Shown here in pieces: positions 14,731-21,189 of a stretch of 21,624 nt of DNA (its first letter is position 1; the number at the start of each line of letters is the position of its first letter). Source of the stretch: Algisphaera sp039180025. Lineage in GTDB: Bacteria; Planctomycetota; Phycisphaerae; Phycisphaerales; Phycisphaeraceae. A model generated the notes under the pieces. The model was not told the origin of the DNA. It ran no database searches and saw only the letters and a program-made list of their open reading frames with translations. A program made the translations under genes and the position numbers. The stretch is from the NCBI GenBank assembly GCA_039180025.1, contig JBCDDZ010000051.1:1-21624 (forward strand), given 5' to 3'.

Positions 14731-17209
14731 CCAACACCAAATCATCCTTCACCAGGGCCGGGTCCTTACGCGGCGTTTGGGCGTCGGGTTCTTTTTCAAC
14801 CTTTGCTCGGGATTCTAAGGAAGCGTTGAACCGCCGGGCTCGGCGTTGGACCAGCCAGGGCTTGACGTAGAATGCCCAAGGGATCCCCACCGCCATCATC
14901 ACCGCCCCCGCCGCGATCACCCGGATCGCCACGTTGTTGCCCACGCCCAGGATCGTGAACCGCTGCTGATTGATCAGCCGGCCCTGCGCGTCCCGCTCCT
15001 GCTTCGCGGCCTCGGGCGTGGTCGGGTCTCCCGGGTCCCAGCCCGCCTGGCTGAGCTTGATCTTCCGCAGGGCCAGCGGCGCGTCGTCCACCTCCACGAT
15101 CGCCGGGTTGTTCAGGCGCGGGGAGAACCGCTCAGGCGTGCCGTTGGCCTGCCCCGTCTCGTCCACCGGGTAGACCAGGAGGTCCGACCGGAAGTCCCGC
15201 GGGATCTGCGAACCTTCATAAGGCGTCATCTCGAAGTCCGTCATCGCCACCGCGAACGGCAGCGCCTGCCGCCGCCGACCGAAACTGATCTCCAGACGCC
15301 CGACGCCCGGCAGCTCGACGGTCTGCGGCACCATCTCGCCGCCGCGCTGCTCGAGGTACGGCATCTGCCGCAGCCACACCGTCTGCGTGAACGTCTCGCC
15401 CGTCGGCCGGTTGTCCGCGTCTACCCGGTCCAGTTCAACACGGACCGGCACGAGGGCCTTTTCATAGGTCCCTTCGATTTTTGGGTCCCGCAGCGCCCGC
15501 GGCGTCGCGACGGGCCGCTGCACCTGCACCGCCCGCGCCAGTCGATCGACCACGTGCAGCCACGCGCCGGCCCGGTCCGGATCGACCACCGGCAGCTTCC
15601 CCTCGGCCAGCGGGCTGAATACCGGCTGGATTCCCGCCACCCGCAGCAAGACCCACAGCCCCTCGGCCCCCTCCGCCACCTCCCCGACCTCCAGCCCCGC
15701 TTCCGCGTGCCCCGTGACCAGATGCACCTGCACCTTGCTCTGGTCGAGGTAAACCACCCGGATCGCGGGGTCCGGATCCCCCCGCTGGCCGTCCACGAAG
15801 TCCTGGCTCCGCTCCGGGTAGCGGTGGAGCACGATCCGCCGGATCGTTTGGGCTTCGTTTGCCGCGTCCGCCGCGTCGCCCGTTTCCGCGGAGGCGTCGG
15901 GTTCGCGGGGCGGGGTGATCTGCAGCGTCGCCTGCGTGTCCGCCGCGCCCTGGTACCCCTCGGTCACGAACGGCAGGGCGTACGGCCCGATCTCCTCGAC
16001 CGTGATCCGGTACCCCGTGTCCCCCACCTCGAACGCCTCGCCCACGCGGACCGCTCGGACTTCCCGGTGCCCCTGCCCGGGCACCTCGATCAGCAACGCG
16101 TGCCGCGTCCCGGGCGGCAGCGGCGTGGCCAGGTCCCGCAGCCGCGCCGCCCCGGGGGCGTGCAGGTACTCCACCGCCCACGACGTGTCCTCCAGCACCC
16201 GCGCCGCCGGCCGCGCCGCGGGCAGGGTCACCCGCTCCGCATCCCCGCTCGCCCCGCCGCGGTCGCCCCGCGCGACCACCAGCGCCGGCCCCGCTTCGCC
16301 GGCCCCCGCCGAGGCCGCCCCGCCGGCCCCCGTCACCGAATCGATCCAAGACGACCCGTACTCCGCGTACGCCAGGAACCCGGGGATCGTGATCCGCAGG
16401 TGTTCCCCGAACTTGTCCGCGTAGCCCGGCCGTTCGTGCAGCGCGATGTCCAGTTCGCCCACGGGGTAATCGTTGAACCGGGGCAGCTCGGGTAACTCGA
16501 ACTGGACCGCCGGCGTCGCGTTGAACGACACGAACAGCGCCGGCATCTTCCGGTCATAAAAATGACTGACCGGCCGCCCGCCCGGCAGGTCCGATCGCAC
16601 GATGAACATGTCCCCCTCGAGCTTCATCTGGCTGTAGAACACCGACCCCAGGCCGATCGTGATGATCCCCGCGTGCACCGTCAGCACGCCCAGGTTCACG
16701 AACTTGAACTCGATCCGCCGCACCGTCGCCCAGAACATATTGATGACAAACAGCAGCAGGATCATCTGCAGCGGCCACCAGCCGAAAAACTCCGTCTCGT
16801 TCATCTCGAGCATCGGCAGCCGGTACACCACCGCCGCCTTGCTTTCGGAAAACATCGCCAGCCCGTCCACCACCCGGTACGACCCGACCCACAGCGCCGC
16901 GGTCACCCCCAGCCCCAGGAGCATCAGCCCCGCCCCGGCGAGCAGCTTCCGCCGTCCCCCCCAGTCCGCCCGCCGCGCCAGCCGCACGCTCAGCCACCCC
17001 GCCAGCCCCAGCGCCCCGCCCGCCGTCGCCACCCACGCCGCCCCGATCAGCATGAAGTACACCGGCAGCGACCCCATCACCCCGTACACCACCACCAGGC
17101 ACAGCAGCACCACCGCCAGCGTGATCGAACTAAACGCCCGGGTCAGCCACCGCAGCGGGGCTGGCAACGCCTCGTCCGCCTGTTTCACTCGTTTGTACTT
17201 CGCGCTCAT
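14711..17209 (-). CDS. resB: ResB/Ccs1-type cytochrome c biogenesis protein with large extracytoplasmic domain
   Basis: This 832-aa membrane protein works with CcsA in System II cytochrome c maturation, where ResB binds apocytochrome and helps position haem. The N-terminal hydrophobic helices are ITLAVVLLCLVVVYGVMGS (about 29-47), a pair near 50-75 and LLAGAGLMLLGLGVTAALW. The pair MILLLFVINMFWATVRRIEF and VNLGVLTVHAGIITIGLGS follows, with a His in the second of these that resembles a ResB haem ligand. A very long extracytoplasmic region of roughly 560 residues comes next, mostly beta-rich with Ala/Gly-rich inserts. The closing helix is VIAAGAVMMAVGIPWAFYV, followed by a charged cytoplasmic tail. 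ATG 17209 is the start and no Shine-Dalgarno is evident. The final residues ATEERG come from a repeat. The frameshifted ccsA gene follows directly. Confidence 0.85.
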   Translation of the reverse strand: MSAKYKRVKQADEALPAPLRWLTRAFSSITLAVVLLCLVVVYGVMGSLPVYFMLIGAAWVATAGGALGLAGWLSVRLARRADWGGRRKLLAGAGLMLLGLGVTAALWVGSYRVVDGLAMFSESKAAVVYRLPMLEMNETEFFGWWPLQMILLLFVINMFWATVRRIEFKFVNLGVLTVHAGIITIGLGSVFYSQMKLEGDMFIVRSDLPGGRPVSHFYDRKMPALFVSFNATPAVQFELPELPRFNDYPVGELDIALHERPGYADKFGEHLRITIPGFLAYAEYGSSWIDSVTGAGGAASAGAGEAGPALVVARGDRGGASGDAERVTLPAARPAARVLEDTSWAVEYLHAPGAARLRDLATPLPPGTRHALLIEVPGQGHREVRAVRVGEAFEVGDTGYRITVEEIGPYALPFVTEGYQGAADTQATLQITPPREPDASAETGDAADAANEAQTIRRIVLHRYPERSQDFVDGQRGDPDPAIRVVYLDQSKVQVHLVTGHAEAGLEVGEVAEGAEGLWVLLRVAGIQPVFSPLAEGKLPVVDPDRAGAWLHVVDRLARAVQVQRPVATPRALRDPKIEGTYEKALVPVRVELDRVDADNRPTGETFTQTVWLRQMPYLEQRGGEMVPQTVELPGVGRLEISFGRRRQALPFAVAMTDFEMTPYEGSQIPRDFRSDLLVYPVDETGQANGTPERFSPRLNNPAIVEVDDAPLALRKIKLSQAGWDPGDPTTPEAAKQERDAQGRLINQQRFTILGVGNNVAIRVIAAGAVMMAVGIPWAFYVKPWLVQRRARRFNASLESRAKVEKEPDAQTPRKDPALVKDDLVLATEERG

Positions 17210-17226
17210 GGTGAGTCCGGGAGTGG

Positions 17227-17232
17227 AGTATA
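17227..17232 (-). promoter_or_regulatory. Putative -10 hexamer TATACT for resB
   Basis: TATACT on the minus strand lies 17 nt before the resB ATG, predicting a leader of only about 10 nt. The -35 region is GC-rich and gives no clear box. Confidence 0.4.
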
Positions 17233-17504
17233 GAACCCTCCGCCCCCGCGTGACGGCCGCGCCGCCTCGGCTCCGCCGACCGGGGCCCGCCCCCCGGTCC
17301 TCCGATCGTCCGGGGCCCCCGCCCGCTTCCGGGGCGGTGTTTGCTTATGAAGAAATAAGACCCGTGGCCGGCCCCACGTGAGGCGGCAGCGTCGTACCGT
17401 CGACCGGCCCCTCGGCGTGACGTCGTCTTTCTTTTGGAGCCCCGAAAACGCAGGCCGCGGACGACTCGGGCCGAGCCGCGGGCCGGGGCGTACTCCGGGC
17501 GCGA
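17233..17504. other. Divergent intergenic region between resB and crcB
   Basis: No open frame here looks coding. The stretch is very GC-rich apart from an AT-rich island with the inverted repeat CTTAT-GAAGAA-ATAAG (17344-17359) roughly midway. That island could belong to an upstream promoter or a regulator site, though nothing recognisable stands out. No fluoride-riboswitch pattern was seen. Confidence 0.4.
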
Positions 17505-17510
17505 TACACT
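17505..17510 (+). promoter_or_regulatory. Putative -10 hexamer TACACT, leaderless start of crcB
   Basis: TACACT ends six bases before the crcB ATG (17517), with no Shine-Dalgarno. The bases GATACACT-N6-ATGGCCAAG closely resemble ATTACACT-N6-ATGGCCAAG before the glycosyltransferase at 653. Confidence 0.4.
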
Positions 17511-17516
17511 CCGGCC

Positions 17517-17915
17517 ATGGCCAAGCTCATGCCCGTCTTGCTCCTCGCCGTCGGCGGGGCCGCCGGCACCCTGGCCCGGGTCGGGCTCGCGGCGCTGGTG
17601 CAAAAAGCCCACGGCGGGCCGTGGCCCTGGGGCACGCTGGTGGTCAACGCCCTGGGCTGTCTGCTCTTCGGGACGCTGTGGGGGGTGTTCAACCTCCGCC
17701 TGCCCCACGTCTCGCCGCTCTGGTCGCTGGCCCTGCTCGGCGGGTTCTGCGGCGCGTTCACCACGTTCTCTACTTTTGCCTTCGAGACCCACCGGCTCTC
17801 GGGCGACGCCCCGGCGGCCCACGCCCTGGGTTATCTCCTGCTGAGCAACGTCGCCGGACTGGCGTTGGTTTGGGTCGGGGCCGAGCACCTGGCCCGCCTC
17901 TGGCTGCCACGCTGA
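17517..17915 (+). CDS. crcB: Fluoride channel CrcB/Fluc
   Basis: This 132-aa protein has four hydrophobic helices and the three CrcB signatures. GGAAGTLARVGLA is near the N-terminus. GTLVVNALGCLLFGTL (about 39-54) contains the pore Asn. GGFCGAFTTFSTFAFE (about 75-90) contains the Phe-box and the TTFSTF sodium/dimer segment. Homodimers of this family export fluoride from the cytoplasm passively. Length is typical. The ATG follows a TACACT hexamer by 6 nt and no leader or fluoride riboswitch is apparent, so expression may be constitutive. The korA promoter begins 8 bp after its stop. Confidence 0.95.
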   Translation: MAKLMPVLLLAVGGAAGTLARVGLAALVQKAHGGPWPWGTLVVNALGCLLFGTLWGVFNLRLPHVSPLWSLALLGGFCGAFTTFSTFAFETHRLSGDAPAAHALGYLLLSNVAGLALVWVGAEHLARLWLPR

Positions 17916-17922
17916 CGCCCCG

Positions 17923-17950
17923 TTGTCGGGCCTCGCGCACCGGCTACAAT
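17923..17950 (+). promoter_or_regulatory. Sigma-70-like promoter for korA
   Basis: TTGTCG (17923-17928), 16 bp, then TACAAT (17945-17950). A transcript start near 17957 gives a leader of about 44 nt before the korA ATG at 18001. Confidence 0.5.
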
Positions 17951-18000
17951 GCCGGATTCCCCAGAATTCCCGCTAATTTTCCCGCCCGAGCGCTCCGCCC

Positions 18001-20109
18001 ATGCCCGACACCCCCGCCACGATCGACCCCCCTGCCCCCGGAACCCCCGGAACCCCCGGAAGCCGCTCCGCGGCAGACGGCGGCCGCCAGGAACGCATCA
18101 ACGCCGTCATCCGCTTCGCCGGCGACTCGGGCGACGGCATGCAACTCGCCGGCACCCAGTTCACCGACACCTCCGCCGTCGCCGGCAACGACGTCGCGAC
18201 CCTCCCCGACTACCCCGCCGAGATCCGCGCCCCCGCCGGCACCGTCGCCGGCGTGTCGGGTTTCCAGATCAACTTCGCTTCCGAAAACATCTACACCCCC
18301 GGCGACATCGTCCACGCGCTGATCGCCATGAACCCTGCCGCACTCAAGGCCCACATCCACGACGTCGAGCCCGGCGGCCTCGTGATCGTCAACGAAACCG
18401 AGTTCACTAAAACCAACCTCAAAAAAGCCGGTTACCCCCTGATCGAAGGCACCCGCGACCACGAAAACCCGCTCGACGACGAACACCTCAACCAGCAATA
18501 CAAAATCGTCCGCGTCCCGATCACCAAACTCAATCAGGAAGTCCTCAAAGAGTCCGGCCTCAACCCCAAGGGCGTCAACCGCTGCCGCAACATGTGGGCG
18601 CTCGGCCTCGTCTACTGGCTCTTCGAGCGCCCCCTCGACACCACCATCAACAACCTCAAGCAGACCTTCGAGGTCCGCAAGAAGATGCCCGAGGTCGCCG
18701 CGGCGAACGTCCGCGCCCTCCGCGCCGGGTACGACTTCGGCGAGACCGCCGAGCTGTTCCCCGTCACCTACCGCGTCCCGCAGGCCGACATCGCCCCCGG
18801 AAAATACCGCAAGATCACGGGCAACGAAGCGCTGGCGATGGGGCTGATCACCGCCTCGAAGCTGGCCGAGAAGAACCTGATCTACTGCAGCTACCCGATC
18901 ACCCCGGCCTCCGACATCCTGCACTACCTCGCCCCGCAGAAGCACTACGGCGTCAAGACCTTTCAAGCCGAGGACGAGATCGCCGCCTGCTGCGCCGCCA
19001 TCGGCGCGTCCTTCGCCGGGCAGCTCGCCGTCACCGGCACGTCCGGCCCGGGCCTCGCGCTCAAGGGCGAAGCCATGGGCCTCGCCGTGATGACCGAGCT
19101 CCCCCTGGTCGTCGTTAATGTCCAGCGCGGTGGCCCGTCCACCGGCCTGCCCACCAAGACCGAGCAGTCTGATTTGCTACAGGCCATGTTCGGCCGCAAC
19201 GGCGACTGCCCCATGGTCGTCCTCGCCCCGCAAAGCCCCGCCGACTGCTTTACCACCGCCATCGAAGCCTGCACCATCGCCATGCAGCACATGGTCCCCG
19301 TGCTCCTGCTCACCGACGGCTACCTCGCCAACGGCAGCGAGCCGTGGCTCGTCCCCGAAGCCTCCGACTTCGATCCCATTGAGATCCACCACCCACCCTC
19401 CCCTGCGGCGGCAACTCCTGAGTCTGATAGTGGCACAGGCTTCCAGCCTGTGAATCGCCGGAACGGCGATACCCCCCCAGAACAACCCCCCGGCTCCGAC
19501 GACAAACACCTCAACAGCGCCGCCGAAAACTTCCAACCCTACGCCCGCAACGACAACCACGCCCGCCCCTGGATGCTCCCCGGCACCCCCGGCGGCGAAC
19601 ACCGTCTCGGCGGCCTCGAAAAACAAAACATCACCGGCAACGTCTCCTACGACCCCCAAAACCACCAGGACATGGTCCGACTCCGCGCCGAAAAAGTCGC
19701 CAAGGTCGCCGACCACCTGCCCGACCTCGAAGTCCACGGCCCCCCGGAAGGTGACCTCTTGGTGCTCGGCTGGGGTGGCCCCTACGGCAGCATCACCACC
19801 GCCGTCAACAAAGCCCGTGACGCCGGAAAATCCGTCAGCAGCGCCCAACTCCGCTACCTCAACCCCATGCCCAAAAACCTCGCCGACGTGCTGAGCAAAT
19901 TTAAAAAAATCCTCATCCCCGAACTCAACGACGGCCAACTCCGCCTGCTCATCCGCGGCAAATACCTCGCCGACGCCCGCGGCCTTAACAAAGTCCAAGG
20001 CAAACCCTTCCTCGTCGAAGAAGTCGAGCAGGCGATTGAGTTGATGCTGAGCGATGAGTGGGGCGATGCCGAGGCGCTGTGGCCGGAGAGCGGGAAAATA
20101 CCTTTATGA
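18001..20109 (+). CDS. korA: 2-oxoglutarate/2-oxoacid:ferredoxin oxidoreductase, alpha subunit (gamma-alpha fusion)
   Basis: The 702-residue KorA subunit acts with KorB to convert a 2-oxoacid (probably 2-oxoglutarate), CoA and oxidised ferredoxin to acyl-CoA, CO2 and reduced ferredoxin. The N-terminal gamma domain begins INAVIRFAGDSGDGMQLAG after a Pro/Thr-rich start containing a 9-bp tandem repeat. The alpha (pyrimidine-binding) domain starts near residue 297 with YCSYPITPASD. It includes GTSGPGLALKGEAMGL (near 346) and the hallmark VQRGGPSTGLPTKTEQSDL. Typical KorA has about 610-630 residues. Part of the excess is a ~40-residue low-complexity insert at about 466-508, between PIEIHHP and ENFQPYARND, that comes from an in-frame palindromic repeat (19434-19470). 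Two AT-rich genes separate it from korB, which is normally adjacent. Confidence 0.93.
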   Translation: MPDTPATIDPPAPGTPGTPGSRSAADGGRQERINAVIRFAGDSGDGMQLAGTQFTDTSAVAGNDVATLPDYPAEIRAPAGTVAGVSGFQINFASENIYTPGDIVHALIAMNPAALKAHIHDVEPGGLVIVNETEFTKTNLKKAGYPLIEGTRDHENPLDDEHLNQQYKIVRVPITKLNQEVLKESGLNPKGVNRCRNMWALGLVYWLFERPLDTTINNLKQTFEVRKKMPEVAAANVRALRAGYDFGETAELFPVTYRVPQADIAPGKYRKITGNEALAMGLITASKLAEKNLIYCSYPITPASDILHYLAPQKHYGVKTFQAEDEIAACCAAIGASFAGQLAVTGTSGPGLALKGEAMGLAVMTELPLVVVNVQRGGPSTGLPTKTEQSDLLQAMFGRNGDCPMVVLAPQSPADCFTTAIEACTIAMQHMVPVLLLTDGYLANGSEPWLVPEASDFDPIEIHHPPSPAAATPESDSGTGFQPVNRRNGDTPPEQPPGSDDKHLNSAAENFQPYARNDNHARPWMLPGTPGGEHRLGGLEKQNITGNVSYDPQNHQDMVRLRAEKVAKVADHLPDLEVHGPPEGDLLVLGWGGPYGSITTAVNKARDAGKSVSSAQLRYLNPMPKNLADVLSKFKKILIPELNDGQLRLLIRGKYLADARGLNKVQGKPFLVEEVEQAIELMLSDEWGDAEALWPESGKIPL
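19434..19470. repeat. Two-hairpin palindromic repeat inserted in frame in korA
   Basis: Two perfect inverted repeats lie side by side: CACAGGCT-TCC-AGCCTGTG (19434-19452) and ATCGCCG-GAA-CGGCGAT (19454-19470). In the korA frame they encode GTGFQPVNRRNGD. On the other strand they encode RLEACAT, a peptide I recall as recurring in planctomycete hypothetical proteins because of this repeat family. The surrounding korA residues (about 466-508) are Pro/Ser/Asp-rich filler between conserved blocks. Confidence 0.75.
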
Positions 20110-20130
20110 TGTAAATCTGGGGAATACGGT

Positions 20131-20784
20131 ATGAATGATTTTTATGTAATGAATTTACTCGGGGTAGGCAATCAGATGAATCATTACTTATGGTTGACGC
20201 TTTCGGGTTTGGTTGTCGCCGCTGTTTCTGGGTTGGTTGGTTATTTAATCAAATGGAAATTTTGAGATCAATTTCTTCCTCAGTCAACGAGTCGAGATCG
20301 AAGAAAGCACTACGGTCATCTTGAAGGCAGATGGTATGAATATCATATTTCTAGAATTCCGCGAAGTGAAAATCCCTACCAAATTATTCAAAACGAAGTA
20401 AGTTTGGAAATCAATCGACGTTTAATCTGCGAAGGAAAAACGATCTCGCGATCGCCCGACACAAATGGTGAAGATATTGATCGAGAGTATTCAGTTCGTG
20501 GAGAGATACGAGGCGGGCATCTGATTTTGACGCAAGTCTGTTTGGCCGATCCGGGCGATGTGATATGTTCAATTTATGACAATTTGTATAGCGAAAGTCA
20601 GATGGTTGGCGTTTCTTCCTCTTTAGATTGGGGCAAGCAGCTATACACCTCAATATCGATACTATCGAAAAGAAGAATTGACTTGTGTGGTGATCTGGAA
20701 GAGATATGCGATTTACTAAATAATCCTCAGCATCAAAATTACACTGTTGAATTATTGAATATTTATGATAAATCAAAAGGTTGA
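20131..20784 (+). pseudogene. Cargo gene A: TM anchor plus beta-rich domain, split by an in-frame TGA
   Basis: ATG 20131 follows GGGGA by 7 nt and encodes 44 residues ending in one helix (LWLTLSGLVVAAVSGLVGYL) and LIKWKF. A TGA follows at 20263-20265. The same frame then stays open to 20784 and reads as a coherent soluble domain: HYGHLEGRWYEYHISR, later YSVRGEIRGGHLILTQVCL, then GVSSSLDWGKQLYTSISILS and an Asp/Glu-rich end. Alternating strands with a 'G.W.EY' opening suggest a small beta-barrel. Membrane anchor plus beta-barrel resembles CBASS Cap15-type effectors in general layout only; no homology is claimed. The only start after the TGA is TTG 20404, inside the domain, so the second half is unlikely to be made alone. 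By eye GC is about 40-45 %, so it is foreign. It is a nonsense mutation, a sequencing error or readthrough. Confidence 0.6.
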
Positions 20785-20786
20785 AT

Positions 20787-20906
20787 ATGTCCTCCAAACT
20801 CTCCGTACTGAAAGCCAAAGACTTCGCCTCCGATCAGGATGTGCGTTGGTGTCCGGGCTGTGGTGATTACGCGATCCTCAACGCGGTACTATCTGACAAC
20901 CAATGA
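20787..20906 (+). pseudogene. Duplicated 5' fragment of korB (39 codons, then stop)
   Basis: ATG 20787, preceded by AAGG with 6-nt spacing, opens a frame reading MSSKLSVLKAKDFASDQDV, then RWCPGCGDYAILNAV. This is the KorB N-terminus including the CPGC iron-sulfur motif. After codon 34 the sequence leaves korB, adds LSDNQ and stops at 20904. The real korB starts at 21179 with MAINSLPVLKAKDFASDQDV. Between the two, 89 bp align with three differences. The fragment would encode a useless 39-mer, so it is a relic of an earlier korB start displaced by insertion. Confidence 0.85.
20799..20887 (+). repeat. Direct repeat of the korB 5' end, copy 1
   Basis: These 89 bp match 21194-21282 with three substitutions (one Ser/Pro change, two silent third-position changes) at a constant offset of 395 bp. 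Similarity stops abruptly at the Val34 codon on the right. On the left it fades in the first codons, though AAGGTTGAA precedes both starts. Confidence 0.9.
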
Positions 20907-20925
20907 TCCATAATTGGAGCCATCC

Positions 20926-21189
20926 ATGAATCCTGTAGAGATGCGTAAGTTAATGTCGGCCGATCCGTTTCGACCTTTTTGTATGCATTTTCCGAGCCGT
21001 ACGTCGTACACCGTTTCTAGTAAAGACCAGGCTATCCTGATGAAAGACGGGCGAACGATCGTCGTTCCTGATTTGTCCGAAGGGTCTTCGGATATCCTTG
21101 ACGTCTTGATGGTTGAGCGGGTCGAAACCCTGGACGAAGCTCCTAAAGAACCGATGTGGTGGGTGAAGGTTGAAACCAATGGCTATTAA
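20926..21189 (+). CDS. Cargo gene B: small uncharacterised planctomycete-type protein
   Basis: This 87-aa protein starts at ATG 20926, supported by GGAG six bases upstream; a TTG at 20914 is also in frame but is itself part of that ribosome-binding region. The layout is familiar: MNPVEMRKLMSADPFRPFCMHF, shown here as MNPVEMRKLM then ADPFRPFCMHFPS, a short strand YTVSSKDQAILMKDGRTIVV, and the closing strand LDVLMVERVETL. Small proteins of this pattern ('...LL.A.PF.PF.I...G....V.H......GR...V......D.L.V..IE') are, from memory, very common in planctomycetes and have no known function. By eye GC is near 50 %, below the chromosome. The TAA overlaps the korB ATG by 11 nt, so korB translation is probably coupled to this gene. 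Confidence 0.75.
   Translation: MNPVEMRKLMSADPFRPFCMHFPSRTSYTVSSKDQAILMKDGRTIVVPDLSEGSSDILDVLMVERVETLDEAPKEPMWWVKVETNGY

Noticed and set aside
14846..16495. 549-codon plus-strand open frame
   Set aside because: Antisense of resB; no recognisable motif.
17233..17516. Fluoride riboswitch before crcB
   Set aside because: I see none of the conserved riboswitch blocks, and the TACACT hexamer 6 nt before the ATG leaves no room for a leader.
18034..18063. 9-bp tandem repeat (CCCCGGAAC-type) at the start of korA
   Set aside because: Only three units in a Pro/Gly/Thr-rich N-terminus; ordinary GC-rich slippage.
17949..18410. Plus-strand open frame starting in the korA promoter
   Set aside because: Arg/Pro/His-rich shadow in another frame of korA; its ATG overlaps the -10 hexamer.
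20263..20265. TGA as selenocysteine or as a reassigned codon
   Set aside because: No SECIS-like hairpin stands out after it, its place beside a membrane helix is not catalytic, and TGA is a normal stop for korA, ybeY, pgsA and S1 in this window.
20411..20818. Minus-strand 135-codon open frame in the AT-rich island
   Set aside because: It is antisense to cargo A and crosses into the korB fragment; the plus-strand frame has the better domain-like sequence.
20898..21181. AACCAATG direct repeats as a transposon target-site duplication around cargo B
   Set aside because: Eight bases with no inverted ends and no transposase; part may be chance, so it is only mentioned as supporting detail.
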